NCBI RefSeq assembly: GCF_022201045.2
Contig: NC_068556.1
Coordinates: forward strand, 22,549,501-22,613,500
Reading direction: 5' to 3'
Length of the DNA stretch: 64,000 bases
Source: Citrus sinensis
Lineage: Eukaryota; Streptophyta; Magnoliopsida; Sapindales; Rutaceae
Shown: piece by piece, positions 24,270-38,737 of the stretch
Position numbering within the stretch: the first letter of the stretch is position 1
Layout: the number at the start of each line of letters is the position of its first letter
Notes under the pieces: model-generated
Databases searched by the model: none
The model's input: the letters and a program-made list of their open reading frames with translations, nothing else
Told to the model about the DNA's origin: nothing
Translations under genes and position numbers: made by a program

Positions 24270-24995
24270 AATTGAGGAAAAAAATTTCATGAAACTTACT
24301 CCGAGGCTGAAGCTATTGCCCAAAACATCATTTGGAAAATTGTTGCACGCAATTCAACTTTGCCAGAAAAATTCGTTAGAATGCATTTTCATTTTTCACG
24401 ATTGTTTTGTTAGGTAATTACACTCACTTGACAAATATATATCTTATTATATTTATTATTTTTGACGAAAGTTCGTATCCCAAGGGGATTCGCATTGTTT
24501 TAACTAATTACATGCATTATGGCATGCATGTTTATCATTTCATAAATTAATCAAGCTTTTTATCTTCTTTTTTTTTCCCAATTGAGTGTGTATTAGGAGG
24601 GGTTGCGATGCCTGGGTATTGATAGACTCAACTCCGGTAAACTCAACTGAAAAGGATGATGTTTCGAACCAATCTCTCGGAAGATTTCATGTTGGCAGCT
24701 GTACGGTTAATTCAAAAGTAGTTTCTAATGACTGCTTAGTTGTTTAATAATCTGTAAAAAAGGTGATGTTGGGTTGATATGAGTTACAGATGATGTAACT
24801 CAATAGGACTATTGATGTTATAGATGAAGTCCAAACAGAGCTTGAGAAGAAGGGGCAGCTATATGTTACCGCTGTGATACGATACCGCGCTTTTCGTCAT
24901 TATTCTGAAATGGTACTTTGAGAAGAACTTTACTGAAATTTCTTCTTGTGCTGGTATTGTAGCCTTAGCTGCTCGGGACTCTGGTATTCAAAGGC
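24270..24995 (+). pseudogene. Shattered class III peroxidase copy (exons 1 and 2 only)
   Basis: Exon 1 similarity runs from about 24270 to 24413 and covers the segment from the N-terminal ETC-PEAE region to the distal haem pocket. The first conserved Cys is now Tyr, an A run shifts the frame, and an 8-base insertion splits the HFHDCF motif, followed by an intact-looking GT splice donor. Exon 2 similarity resumes at about 24601 (GCDAWVLIDST) but is broken by two unrelated insertions (about 24700-24808 and 24853-24930) before the [14 protein letters not shown] segment ends near 24990. Exons 3 and 4 (with the proximal His) are absent. It has the same strand and order as the intact plus-strand gene, so it is a dead tandem copy. 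Confidence 0.85.
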
Positions 24996-25988
24996 TTTGA
25001 ATTGCTATAATATATCAACTGAAAATATACTAATTGATTATATGTAAAATGAAGCTTCTGGTCGAATTCCAGAAAATTGTCATTTTGCTGTGGCTAGATT
25101 TCATCATCACATGGAAAGACAAACCACAATTTAAATAATAATAATAATTACCTTGAGGTCAACTAAATAATTAATTACCAGTTCCTTTAAAATCCGGAGA
25201 GGGATGGATCGAATCAAAATTATCAAATCAATACTTAATAATGTATAACATAAGGAATAATCAATGTTAGGATCATGATTCTCTCTTGATCTGAACTTTT
25301 ATTTGAGCAAATATAATTAGGTGATTGAGTTGTTAAATGGAAACAAAATAAAGAAATAAATCTTGATTGTATATAAATTAGAATACATATATATCATAAC
25401 ATCTTTCAGAATTCAAATTAGTTCATATCATGAGAGGATCCAATTCCATGATGTTATTAATTGTTTGGATGAAGCAATCACTTGATAACCAAGCAAGAGG
25501 GAAGGCGCAAAAGCCGGGTGTCTTTATTAGATACTTGATGAGCAAACAAAGAAGTCCTACACGTATTTTAGACAACAAATTCAACTTTTGCACAAAAATA
25601 TATGTACGTATATCCAGCCGTATAAGGGTGGAAAATTAACGCGGCTTGGCCCCAAACCCATCCTATAAATTAAGTCAAAGAGAGGATGTGAGAAGTGGGA
25701 ACTACCAATTGAAGAATGGTTCGGAGAAGATAACAACACTAGAAATATTTTATTATTATTATTATTGAAATTTTTTTCAATGAAAAAATAACAATTTATC
25801 CATAAATAAAAACTCGAGCATCAGCCCCATCTGGGAGTTGGTGCCGTAAAGCCCATAAAAAGAAGCAAAGAAATTGCGATTACAAAATGATCACATCAAA
25901 TCAAACCAATGAGTACTTAGAGACACAGTTTAAAAAACAATACCATATTAATATTATATAATGCACTTCAACAAAGAGCCTTCAAGAA

Positions 25989-28109
<2,121 letters not shown>

Positions 28110-28191
28110 TTTTTTTTTTTTAATTTTATCAATTTGAGCTAATTAAAGGTGCTCGATATGCTTGTAAAGCTTCAAATACATGGCACCCCCC

Positions 28192-28198
28192 TTTTATA
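28192..28198 (-). promoter_or_regulatory. TATA box of the minus-strand peroxidase gene
   Basis: The minus strand reads TATAAAA within cacagtataaaaggg, 82 bases upstream of the ATG at 28109. It is the same motif and context as at 18954-18960. Confidence 0.8.
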
Positions 28199-28399
28199 CT
28201 GTGTACCGATATTCCTTTCCCCATAAACAATACATTACTCATTGCTTGGCAACAGCTAAGATAAACTTTTAAAACATCCAAAAATGTTTAGACACATTAC
28301 AAGTTTCATTTGACTTGTGTTACATCAAGGTATTTTATTGTATTTCCCATAGTGTTAGTTGTTTGACCTTAACACAACGAATTAATTAAGAAGGGAATA

Positions 28400-30089
28400 T
28401 ATTTTAAGTTAACTGGGTTAGGCTTAACTTGTTGGTATATCCTATTCTTCACGAGCTTATCAATCTGAAACCATTTTATTTCACGTTAATATATGCCAAC
28501 CCATTTCATTAATTTTCATTAAAGCAAATTATTAGTTGTGGCATCAAGTCACCTCTAAAATTATTTGTTTTTGATGGAAGAGTACTGTGAACACACTTTT
28601 CTTATTCATAAATTCAAATATGATTTTCGTAAACTTTTTTTTTTCCTGAAAAAAGAAGAAGAAGAAGAAGAAATAGTTGGTGTTTGCTGCTACTACCAAT
28701 CAATCCTACAACATGTTGAATTGCGCAATTTTCTGATATCATATGAATTGAATACTACTGATAAATTAGTTGAATCCACCAGTCTGCTTCCTTGGTGGCA
28801 TATGAATACTGCATACGATTACAAGAAGAATCGGTCAAATTATGCACCAACCAGATCTAAGTGGTTGCATAATGCATGCTGTAATGTTTTTTTTTTTCTT
28901 TTTTCTCTTTCGGTTTAACTGCCGGATAAGTTCTCCCTTAGTTTTTAGGATTAAGTATTAATTTCTGTTTAATCTTCCTATTTTTTAATTGACTTGAAAC
29001 ATATATGTTTTAAATATTATTTTTTAGAAGTTAAGTTACTTTTCGACGGAATATAATGGCAAACATTTCGATATTCATGAAATTATGTTAAAAAAAAGTA
29101 GTTTTTTTTTTTTTTTTTTTGGTTTTTTTGGCCCTGAAAAGCTATATGAAATACCCACAGTACTAAAGCCAAGAAAGTTTCTAGTCATTTAATTTTGAAA
29201 ATATGTGAGAAGCAGTTGAGAATGTACGAAAAAGTATAAATTTAATTACCATTTGTAGCACGTTAAAGTTTTTAGCCAAATTATATCGTGATCTTGTATA
29301 TTATAACTAATACACTTTTTTAATTGTATTAACTTGCAAACTTAACTATTTAGCGTTTGGTTCATGAAATCAATTAATCTCCATACAGATGACATTGCTT
29401 TATGTTTAATCTGAAAGAGAAATTTGATAAATTCGTCGAGTATCTTTCTGATGGGAACTCTTTTCCCAATTTCCCTTTTTTTTCTAACTTAAGTAATACA
29501 TACTCTTCCGATTGCATAGAAAGATTTCTTAGTAGAAATTAATTATTATAAGGCATGCTGCATCCATCTCAACCTCTAAATTAATCAGGTTTGATCGATT
29601 CCCCGCATGATATTTAACGAATTTAATTATCATTTACTATCCAACCATAACGAATTCTTGTCGATCACTTTAACGTAATTGAAAAGTAATTACGGCCGTA
29701 TAAGCTCCAGTTTGTTTTTATTTTTGGCCACCCACGCACATAGAAATATTACAAAATTAATTAACGTAGTGCACAAGCTCTAGTGTGTGTGTGTGTATAT
29801 ATATATTTAATCAAATCAAGATGGAGTTGCAGTTGTAGTATGTATATATAATTAATTGGCCAATCTCTCCAATTAAATTAATCATCTATCATTATATTAG
29901 GTACGTTCATGCAAGCAACGAAGCTACCGCCCTCAATACCCGTAATTCATCAACTTATATAATCAAATATGAATAATTAATTATATCGGCATGTTAAAGC
30001 GAAATAATGCGAAAGTCAATGATGCCGTGTCTTATCTTGATCGATAACCCTCCAGTTCTTCCTCCACAAGGAATAGTCTCCCCTTAACT
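28400..30089. other. Intergenic AT-rich region
   Basis: It contains a GAA microsatellite (about 28652-28672), a T run (29101-29120) and a GT/TA repeat (about 29785-29806). The 117-codon frame at 28565-28918 owes part of its length to the GAA repeat and resembles nothing known. No gene is called. Confidence 0.55.
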
Positions 30090-30558
30090 TTATTTTTTTA
30101 AATATTTTTTTTTTGAATACTGTTATACAGGACTGTAGGTATTACAATTAATATTTACAAACAGATTCTACAATTGGGACATTCTTCGTGGCGTATACTC
30201 CTCTGAAGCGCTGCCCAAATTCTTCAAACCCTCTCAAATATTCGAGGGCTGTCCACTCTACTCACGAAATATATTTACAAACAGATTCTACAATTGGGAC
30301 ATTCTTCGTGGCGTATACTCCTCTGAAGCGCTGCCCAAATTCTTCAAACCCTCTCAAATATTCGAGGGCTGTCCACTCTACTCACATTTCGTGAGGAATA
30401 GACTGGCTCCACTCAATTATTTGATAATTGAGGAAGGATTGTAACTAAGCCCCATAAATGCTTTTATGGAGGCTCAAACCCTTGTACTCATTATTCTAAG
30501 TGCAAGAGTTCTCCCACTGGACCAAAGGCCCATTGGTATTTTTTTATTTTTTTAAATA
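30090..30558 (-). mobile_element. tRNA-derived SINE flanked by a 16-bp target-site duplication
   Basis: On the minus strand the element opens (from about 30540) with a pol III promoter: an A box TGGTCCAGTGG (30524-30514) and a B-box-like GGGTTTGAGCC (30481-30471), spaced as in a tRNA gene. A tRNA-unrelated body follows, and an A-rich tail (about 30119-30105). Both sides carry the same 16 bases, TTTATTTTTTTAAATA, at 30089-30104 and 30543-30558, a plausible target-site duplication although of low complexity. The body holds a 120-bp tandem duplication; without it the element would be about 310 bases, a typical SINE length. The family was not identified. Confidence 0.72.
30151..30385. repeat. 120-bp tandem duplication inside the SINE
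   Basis: 30151-30265 and 30271-30385 are identical over 115 bases with a period of exactly 120. The perfect identity implies a recent event or gene conversion. Confidence 0.95.
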
Positions 30559-32845
30559 GTTAAGAGGGAACATAAAAGCTCAAATCAATAATTAGTGTTT
30601 TACTCTCAAAATTTGAATTTAGATTGACCTGTTTAAGGAACTTTCTAAAAATTATTCGGCCAAGTCTTTGAGGGTAATAATATCCTTTAAAAGCAATTAA
30701 TTTTACTTTGGAGTTTGCTTATATATAATTGGATAAATTCTTATTTAGTCGCTATTTTTTTAATGTGCCCCAAGACATCCATGCTAATAATTATGTTATA
30801 TTCTTACCTTTATTTTTTTTCCTTTACTTTTACAATAGTATCCTTGCAACAATATAGGGAAATAAAATGTTAAATTAATATTAATAACAAAAAAATTTAC
30901 AACAATTGCTATTTCTAAATAGATTTTACTCGACAACTAATGTTTTTAACCCCAAGAGAATAGTTGATTTCAATAAATAAATAAATAAAAACGAACAATC
31001 TCCTTTTTTATTACTATTTTATTCTATAATAATTATAAATTAAAGGCACAACACCTTAATCTCAAATATATCCTTCATTTGTTTGTGCCGGTGTTCTCAA
31101 AAGATAGAATATCTATGCTTTATAGTGATGTAAATGATGTTGAAAATTCTTCTTAGTCAAATTAAGACAATTACGATCACTATTAGTTGAAATCAAGACA
31201 ATCCAATAATAGTAACGACTGAATTTGATCGAGAGAAAAAAAAAATCTATTAAAAATGATCTTTAGTGTCACTATCTAATTCTTATAACTCACGTATGAA
31301 CGATTATACTTTTCGAAATGCTAACAGCACAATGATTTGCTAGAACATAATTTATAGAAAAAGAAAAAGAAAAGAAAAACTATGAAATAATGGATGTGCA
31401 AGTATTTTTTTTTTTCCCGAAGTTTTTCGATTTGAACAAAATAATTTCTTTAATTACAACTTTATTAGAGAACACCAACAAAACGGAGAAGATTTTTTGG
31501 AAATACAAATGTCAAATGAGTTCGCTGGACTACTTTTTCTATACTTGTTCCTTAACTGTGCCATTTGAACAATCTTTTAATAAATACCCATCAAAAACTT
31601 AAATTATTCATTGTCCCCAACTTGATTCACGATTAATTTTTTAAATGTGTAAAATATTTTTCATTAAAATTCTATAGAAATAATATTAATTTTTTAAATA
31701 ATTAATAATTTTATATAAATTTATTAGTTTCACTTTACATTTACAAATTTTACGTGTAATTTATAATATTTATATTTATCATAGTATTAATGTAATAATT
31801 TTCATTACGGCATTATAAAATTATTATTTACAAGTAGCGAGCGTTTATACCTTTTCGAACTGCTAAGCACAATGAGTTGCTAGCACATAATTTATTCAAA
31901 AAAAAAAAAAAGAGGAAAAACTCTGACATAATGAACGTGAAAGTATTTCTTTTTTTTTTTTTTCCTCGAAGGTTCTTCAATTTCAACGAAATAATTTCTT
32001 TGATTACAACGTTAGTAGACAACACCAACAAAACCGAGAAGATTATTTGGCAATACAAATGTCAAATCAGTTCGCTGGACTACTTTTTTCTATACTTGTT
32101 CCCTAACTGTGCCCGTTTGAACAATCTTTTAATAAATATCCATCAAAAACTTCAATTGTTCATTGTCCCCAACTTGATTCACGATTCAAACTTCAGTTCA
32201 GACCGTAATCATGCAAATTAGAAGAAAATTAGTATTATATTATAGACTTAAAGGGCTTAGGATCCAGCTAATTTCTTTTATTAATTATCATATAAATATC
32301 TTTCAAGTGGTTCCTTATGAGTTATGACAAGTTTCAGATGTCAAAAGATTATTAAAAGAAAAAAAAAACACCATAAATGACATGCTAATTCAAAATATGA
32401 AGACACGTTGATGATAGTTGATTCCCACAAGTATCTAAAGTCAATATTCGCTTAATGAAACTTATATCTGACTTCTAAAAAAGTTTATTATATAAACATT
32501 ATCTTTTGCACACTCATATATACGTATTGTTTGTAACATATATATGTACACAAAATTTACAAACGTAATTGTTATTAAAAATCCTCAGCATAATGGCATT
32601 CGATGAACATATAGGATTTGCCCAAATCACTGCACGTATATATTGAATAAGTATATTTCTTTTTCCTGTAATATTTTCATCAACATATACTTTAGCACTT
32701 CCCCAGCAATCTACTAACAAGAAAAGTAAGCAAACTAACTTTATCTGTAATTTACTGAATATGATGCATGGAAATAACTTTATCATGATGCTGTATAAAC
32801 TTTCAAAACAAAAAAAAAAATGATCAAAATAAGACGGATAAAGAT
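30559..32845. other. Intergenic AT-rich region containing a diverged direct duplication
   Basis: Apart from the duplicated segments at 31301-31634 and 31841-32186, only AT-rich sequence is seen. The frame at 32514-32879 (-) overlaps the end and 3' flank of the 140-aa gene in another frame and is not called. Confidence 0.5.
31301..32186. repeat. Diverged direct repeat, two copies of about 340 bp spaced about 545 bp
   Basis: 31301-31634 and 31841-32186 are clearly similar along their length, with scattered substitutions and small indels. Both contain an internal T run and the shared segment tcgctggactac. Each copy opens a frame with related wording (…IISLITTL…NTNKTEKI), but the similarity is at the DNA level and includes low-complexity parts, so coding origin is unproven. 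Origin unknown. Confidence 0.75.
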
Positions 32846-33268
32846 TCATGGGTACCCAAAAGCCATGCAAGTTTCCCAAAAGAGCCTGTCTTCCATTTCA
32901 TCTTTCACCTTTCTACTTATATTATTATTGATTCCAGTATCCCAGCTTGAATATTCTTCTTCGTCATCAGCAGCATCTGCCCACCATATTTTGCAGCTGC
33001 TACCCCAATTTATCTGACGGTGTTGATCAGTTGATGATCCATCACCATCGTCGTTGAATTCTTCATTCTTATGATCATGATCGTAGTCAGGACCTTCAGC
33101 TTGCATTTCAATTGTGTCACAGCTACATGATTCAGCATCGTCTTCATCTCCGGTGGCCATAACGGCGTCGCGAAGACACATTTCACACGTTAACGAATCC
33201 ACCTCCGAATCTGCGCTTTCCTCCACGAGAACAAAAGAAGACACATCCATCCCACTCTTGATGTCCAT
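32846..33268 (-). CDS. Small acidic plant protein of unknown function (140 aa)
   Basis: A single-exon frame with ATG at 33268. The protein is rich in Asp and Glu, especially residues 40-110. It contains a CEMC motif near residue 28 and an SCSCD motif near 47, and ends in a distinctive aromatic segment (DRLFWETCMAFGYP). Such a C-terminal FWETCM-GYP ending on a short acidic protein looks like a conserved plant-specific family I recall only as uncharacterised. No signal peptide or membrane segment is visible; it is probably a soluble nuclear or cytosolic protein. The frame opens soon after an AT-rich, promoter-like region, and the antisense frame is not credible. Alternative: a chance frame, made less likely by the composition. 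Confidence 0.6.
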   Translation of the reverse strand: MDIKSGMDVSSFVLVEESADSEVDSLTCEMCLRDAVMATGDEDDAESCSCDTIEMQAEGPDYDHDHKNEEFNDDGDGSSTDQHRQINWGSSCKIWWADAADDEEEYSSWDTGINNNISRKVKDEMEDRLFWETCMAFGYP

Positions 33269-36200
33269 TTACTCTTATCACAGAATGAATATTAATTGAT
33301 CACTGTTTTATTAAGAGTGAATTTAGGTAATGAGTTGTATGACCCATCTCTCAACTTGGCCTTTATTATATGGTTGCAAGCTCGTTATTGTTCACTGTCA
33401 TTGACGTGATGATGACTATTGATTACACCAACATGACACATTTTTCATTTTATTTTTACCTCTGTGGTTAAACGGCCAAATTCTCCTTTAGATTTAAGGT
33501 ATACCCATCAATTTTTAGTTGATCTCCTTATTTTAAGAAATGATCTGAAATATCGTTGCTATTATTTGTCAGGTGATCAAAGTCTCAAATCAATTTTTAA
33601 CTCTTTATTTGTTTAAATTTAAGTTTAAATAACTAAATAAATAAAATTATTTAAAAGTCACTGGATCAAAAATCACTTGATTCAGTTTGCGTTAATTGAT
33701 TTCTAACCCTACGATGTAAAGGAAAAGTAAGTGTGGTGGTAGGTTAATTAATTATGATTCTTGCTTGAAACTCCAATTTCATTGGTGGGTTTCATTTCAT
33801 GTCATCCATCCACTTGACTTTCATTTTAACGCCTGGGGAAAATCAATACGCAGCATGATCGATCAATCAATCAATCAAACTTAAATTTTGTCTCCAAACC
33901 CACTAAAATTATAGGTTTGAATGATAATGAGATTGCAATTATTAAAGTAGACACTAAAGAATATGGGATGATTATGCCCATCAATACTATAAAGATATGA
34001 TAATTGTAGCTAGCTTAGCTTCTTCATTGTCACCACCGTCACAGGGATAATTCTTAGCCGTCAAAATAATTAATTGACTGTAGACTCATTTGATATATAA
34101 CGCCATATGTGACGCCAAGATGACTCATTTTTTCCCCTGGGTTCTGTTGGCTAGAGTCAAAAAGTTGTAACTTGTTACCAACTTACCATAAGCAAAGGCT
34201 GGAAATTAGGTTGCTTCCTTCTCTTTTAACACATGTTTAGTCAAAAGTAATTGAATTGAAAAATAAGATAATCTCAAAAAAAAATTAATAAAAAAGATGC
34301 TCAGCGTGAGTGTCCTCAGCATATTCTAAAATTTTACCCTGCATTGATATATTTTAAAAGTTAGTTTTCTTGTCTACTATTAAAAAATAGAGAAATTATC
34401 ACTGCACCATCTTTGATTTGTCTTATATTCATTTAACCACTATAAAATTCTAACATGTTTTCTGCACCACTTTTCTTTTTAAATTTGTATCAATTAACCA
34501 CTTTTACACTAACACCGTTAAATAATTTAAATAAAATGACATTTTTGCCCCTAAATAAATTAAAAGATCATTTTATCTTATAAAAACTTTGAAAAATAAA
34601 AAAAATTATAATTATAAAAACGTCCCTAAATTTAATAAAAAAATAAATTCCAAATAGAGGTGCTTAGCTTATTTTTATTAAATTTAGATTTTATAAAAAA
34701 AATCTAAATTTGCTCAAAATTTTTTTAATTACTTTGGGCGAGGGCAAAATTGAGTCTAGAATTTTGAAACACCAATTACGATCACGATAATACAAAAGAG
34801 GAAATAGCTAGAAAAAGTAACGGAAATGTAATTTCCTCTTAATCTCGATAAAGAAGCTACTTCAACCACTTACACTTATAGTCCAATGCACTAATGCTTG
34901 GCCAAAGTTACGGGTTCTACCGACACATGCTGCAACATATATGACATTCAAAGCCTCTAATGATGCTTTGCTAAACATCATGATTAGCACTTAATTTTAA
35001 GATCAGGTATTAGACCCACTAGCGAATGTCTATAGTCGGATTCATTTATCAAAGCAGCTTCCAGAACAAGAGATTTAAAAAATACACGGTAACACCTGAT
35101 TGATGAATCAATCAACGCCTCAATTACCACGTTGAATTCAGTGAGATTTTTCAACAGCAGTGATAGGCAAACGGTACATTGAACAGCAGTTGAAATCCAC
35201 CATCAGGCCAGAATAGTAAAACACCCTCCCACCATCACGAGGATAAGGGTTCGAGTTCCCATCTCATTGACTTGTATATATTCATGTGCGTGGGATAAAT
35301 CTTGTTATTATCGGGCCTAAATGGGGAGTCATTCCTAGAGTCAGTCAGAACTCTTGGCTGTGTGTTGTTGTGTACCAACTAATTTGTAGGTAATGTGCTC
35401 AAAGTCTGATCTAAAATCTTCAGATAAGGAGTTTCACTGATACACTATCCAAAAAGTGTTGCTAACTAGTAAGTATGCTGTGATTATGGATTTTCAGTTC
35501 GTTTTCTCTCATTTACTTCAGATAATATGTAAAGAATTTTAATTCTAAAGCTGCTTTGAGATTGCAAATTAAAAAAGTCCTACGCATACACGTGAGGAAA
35601 GTTCTTCTCATATTCCAAAGAAAGATGACAATCCAGTAGTAATACATGGATCGAAATAATATCACAATTTATAAGGTTAAGTCTCAATTTTTCAACAATG
35701 GAAGTCAATTCTCTGCCAAACAATACAGATATGCCTTTAAGCCTTCCAAGATGGATATTGAATCTTGGATTTATCAAGACAATCATTTGAAGCAGATTAT
35801 TTCCTACCTGCAGAAAGAATCGGAATTACACTAGTGCTTGGGTATTTATGATTGTAAAAGAATAGCATAAACATTATTGCATATTGATACTGTTAATTTT
35901 AGCAAAGGAACTCAGGTCAAAGATTGGAAACTAGAAAGCCTACACGTAGAATGCAGTTAAACATTTCAATTTCTCTCTTTTCTCAATTCACAGAAAAAAT
36001 GTAATTACCTCTAAATGACAGTATAAGGGCAAAAAAGAAGACAGCTTAAACAGACAACCAACTTTTAGGCAAGGGTTGATACAGCATAGAGTAAAATCAG
36101 CTATTGTCCATCTAATACATCAAGTACTACTCAACTAATCCAATGATGAAGCGATAAGTAAGAGAACTAAATAGCTGCGAACATCATCTTTTGAAGCTGA

Positions 36201-36464
36201 GATAGTATGTCACAACCAAAATTGAAACAGATGGCTGTTGAGCTAAATACACAATAAGGTCCTATCCAAAATTGGACCTACTGGCTAATAAAACTGATAA
36301 ACGGGATGGCAATCAGAAGATTGGATACCCTAACTAATTCAAAAGCTCATAAACAAGACATGTCGGTCCTTGCACAGTCTGTACAATCAACAAATTTCAG
36401 GTTCCAATAGGTAAATCACTGAGGAAACAAACCTCATAAAATGTATTCTCCAGAACAAAATGAA
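33269..36464. other. Intergenic AT-rich region
   Basis: No gene was recognised. Around 35235-35260 there is a tRNA-like sequence (gggttcgagttccc) with a B-box look but no good A box before it, perhaps a decayed SINE. The frames at 35580-35834 are short, overlap each other on both strands and are not called. Confidence 0.5.
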
Positions 36465-37288
36465 TTAGGAATTCCTTCTTGTTTCTGCATCACGATTTCT
36501 CCAAGGATTAAGTCCTTCTCTGATAGCCTGGGCTTCTGGGGAAGATTCCCAAGCTCGCTTCTCTGACTCCAGAACCGTTACTTTGTCATCTGCAGGACAA
36601 CAAGAGCATCAATGAGACAAATGAAAATCAAATAAGAACCTTCAAATAAGACATGATCTAAATAACCTGAGGAACAAAAATACGACCAGGACAAGCATTT
36701 CATGACAATAACCACGGTCATGGAGCTGAAATTTCTCCAACGGATACCTCATCCACCATTTTTCAATCCAATGACAAGTGCAATGTTGCATTTGTGGGAA
36801 ATAGCAGTTCCAATTTAACTTCCTCTGTGTCCATCTTAACATTTCCCAATGCCTAAATGATCCTTATTTTACAAAGTTGTACAGCGGCAAAAATTCAACT
36901 AGATTAACATTTTAATATTCAAACTTAGCAACAACTTTCACTTAGACCTGAAGCTCATAAACAATACACTAGTAACAATTCAACTAATTATAATGCGACA
37001 TACAAACCAACCACAACTCACCAATGTATGGACAATGCAAACCATTTTAGCGGAATAACCAAGTTGAAGAACCAGGGGAATAAAACACTAATAAATAACA
37101 GGGGAATCTGAAAATAAAGGGAATTTTTTTCTTTTTGCTTTTTTCTTTTTTCAACAAACAGTTGTAAGAGAAGAAGCAGAAAGGAGGGTTCTCACACAGA
37201 AGCCGGTTTTGATCATGAACAATTCCATTGAACCTCCAACCAGAGCTGCTCCAATAGCAATCTTCAGGTACCAGTCTAAAAATTTCAT
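36465..37288 (-). CDS. Short conserved membrane-anchored plant protein (71 aa, 2 exons), probably mitochondrial
   Basis: Exon 1 is 37288-37198 (30 codons plus one base) and exon 2 is 36589-36465 (ends TAA), joined in phase across a 608-base GT-AG intron. The product starts MKFLDWYLKIAIGAALVGGS, a short hydrophobic segment suited to a membrane anchor. A charged alpha-helical part follows (VTVLESEKRAW) and a C-terminus with SPEAQAIREGLNPWRNRDAE. The wording strongly resembles a small plant protein family that I cannot name with certainty. The size and an N-terminal transmembrane helix without a cleavable signal would suit a small mitochondrial inner-membrane subunit, but this is inference. The frame is split by the intron, so simple ORF searches miss it. 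Confidence 0.75.
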
Positions 37289-37691
37289 TTTTCGCTGCAA
37301 GTAATGCTTGCAAACCCTAAAGTTTCAAAAACGGAGAATTTTATATAGGGGAAATTTAAAAAATTAATACAAGTTTAATAGAGTTCGAAAACTTATACCA
37401 GCACTAGGGATTTTGCAAGCAATTTGAGTACGACGTCGTTCTTCAATCAAATCCTAAACGTTTCGGATCATAAGCATGGCTGGGCCTGGGCTGGGGCTGG
37501 TGGCGGCTAGCCATTTCACAAAGGAAACGGCGTCGTTTGGGATGTCATCATGTACACCGCTGATTTTATTTTTAATTGAGTTGTACGGTTCAGATTAACA
37601 CGGTAGGCATAGAGTTCGTGTCATTGATATGCTTTCTACAGCGGACATTGCCAATTTCCTTTTATTATTTTTATAATAGTCAAGAATACTT

Positions 37692-38170
37692 ATATTCTTA
37701 TTTTTAAATATATTTTTATTTATATTTATTATAGATTAAATAAATCACATGAATATAAATTAAAATAAAAAATATTTATTTTGATGTAAAAAAATTAATA
37801 ATAAAATATTTTTCTTGCACTTTTTTTTATTTTATAAGCATTTTCTTATAATAAATATATAAGAAAGTTATTATAAAATGATAAGAAAATTATTATGATA
37901 AAAATTTATTATAAGAAAATTTGATGATAAATAAAAATTATTATAAAATAAATAATAAAATATTTTTCTTGTACTTTTTACATTTAATTTTAAAATATTA
38001 TAAAAAATGTTTACAAAATAAAAAAGTACAAGAAAAAAATTTATTATTAATTTTTTTATATCAAACATATATTTCTTATTTTTAATACTTAATTTTATAT
38101 TTAAATTTTCATTTACATGATTTATTTAATCTATAATAAAAATATATAAAAGTATATTTAAAAATAATAT
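37692..38170. repeat. Large AT-rich foldback (inverted repeat arms about 160 bp)
   Basis: The left arm (about 37692-37850) is the imperfect complement of the right arm (about 38005-38170) along its whole length, including tttttaaatata at the outer edge, atagattaaataaatca in the middle and ttaataataaa towards the inside. The roughly 150-base centre is also AT-rich. Total about 479 bases. This is the form of a foldback or MITE-type element. No clear target duplication was identified. Confidence 0.8.
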
Positions 38171-38737
38171 CATTTTCTATATTTCACACATTGTATTTCT
38201 CATTAATAAAATTGGAATTTTATTAGTTGTACCGCGGCGGCAGCCGGCAAGGCACGTGTGAAGTTGGGTATATTTATAATAAAATATCAAAGGCTCATTT
38301 TTGCGTTTGCCAACAGCTTTATGCTTATTGGTGACACCAAATAGGCAAAGTACCGTGGACCTACTACTCATCGAGAATTTGATCCCACTTTTCTCAAGAG
38401 CTACTCTCACGTTTTGGCCCACCGATTCGTTTCACTATTTTTCTTTCTTTCTTTCTTTCTTTCTGTCCAATTTTCATTATATACAGAATAATCTAAAACG
38501 TTAATGAACTATCATCTACGATTATCGCTCTTCGTTGGCAATAATTAGCATAATCAAATTGAGTTTTTATGGGCATCTATCCTTTGATTTGAACGTAGAT
38601 AGATTCTATAAAGTAGATTTAAATATTTTAAAAAATACTATAATATTTTATTTACTGTATACACATTTCTTTGTATGATAAATATTATGATTCGTTGTGT
38701 TAGAGTTCATCAATGATATAAAACGAATTTCAATCAT

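Noticed and set aside
28565..28918. 117-codon plus-strand frame
   Set aside because: Part of its length comes from a GAA microsatellite and T-rich sequence; no recognisable domain, no gene signals, and it overlaps nothing conserved.
32514..32879. 121-codon minus-strand frame
   Set aside because: Mostly 3' flank of the 140-aa gene read in another frame; hydrophobic low-complexity wording without similarity.
35225..35270. tRNA-like B box (gggttcgagttccc) suggesting a tRNA or SINE
   Set aside because: No matching acceptor stem and no good A box at the right distance; at best a decayed SINE.
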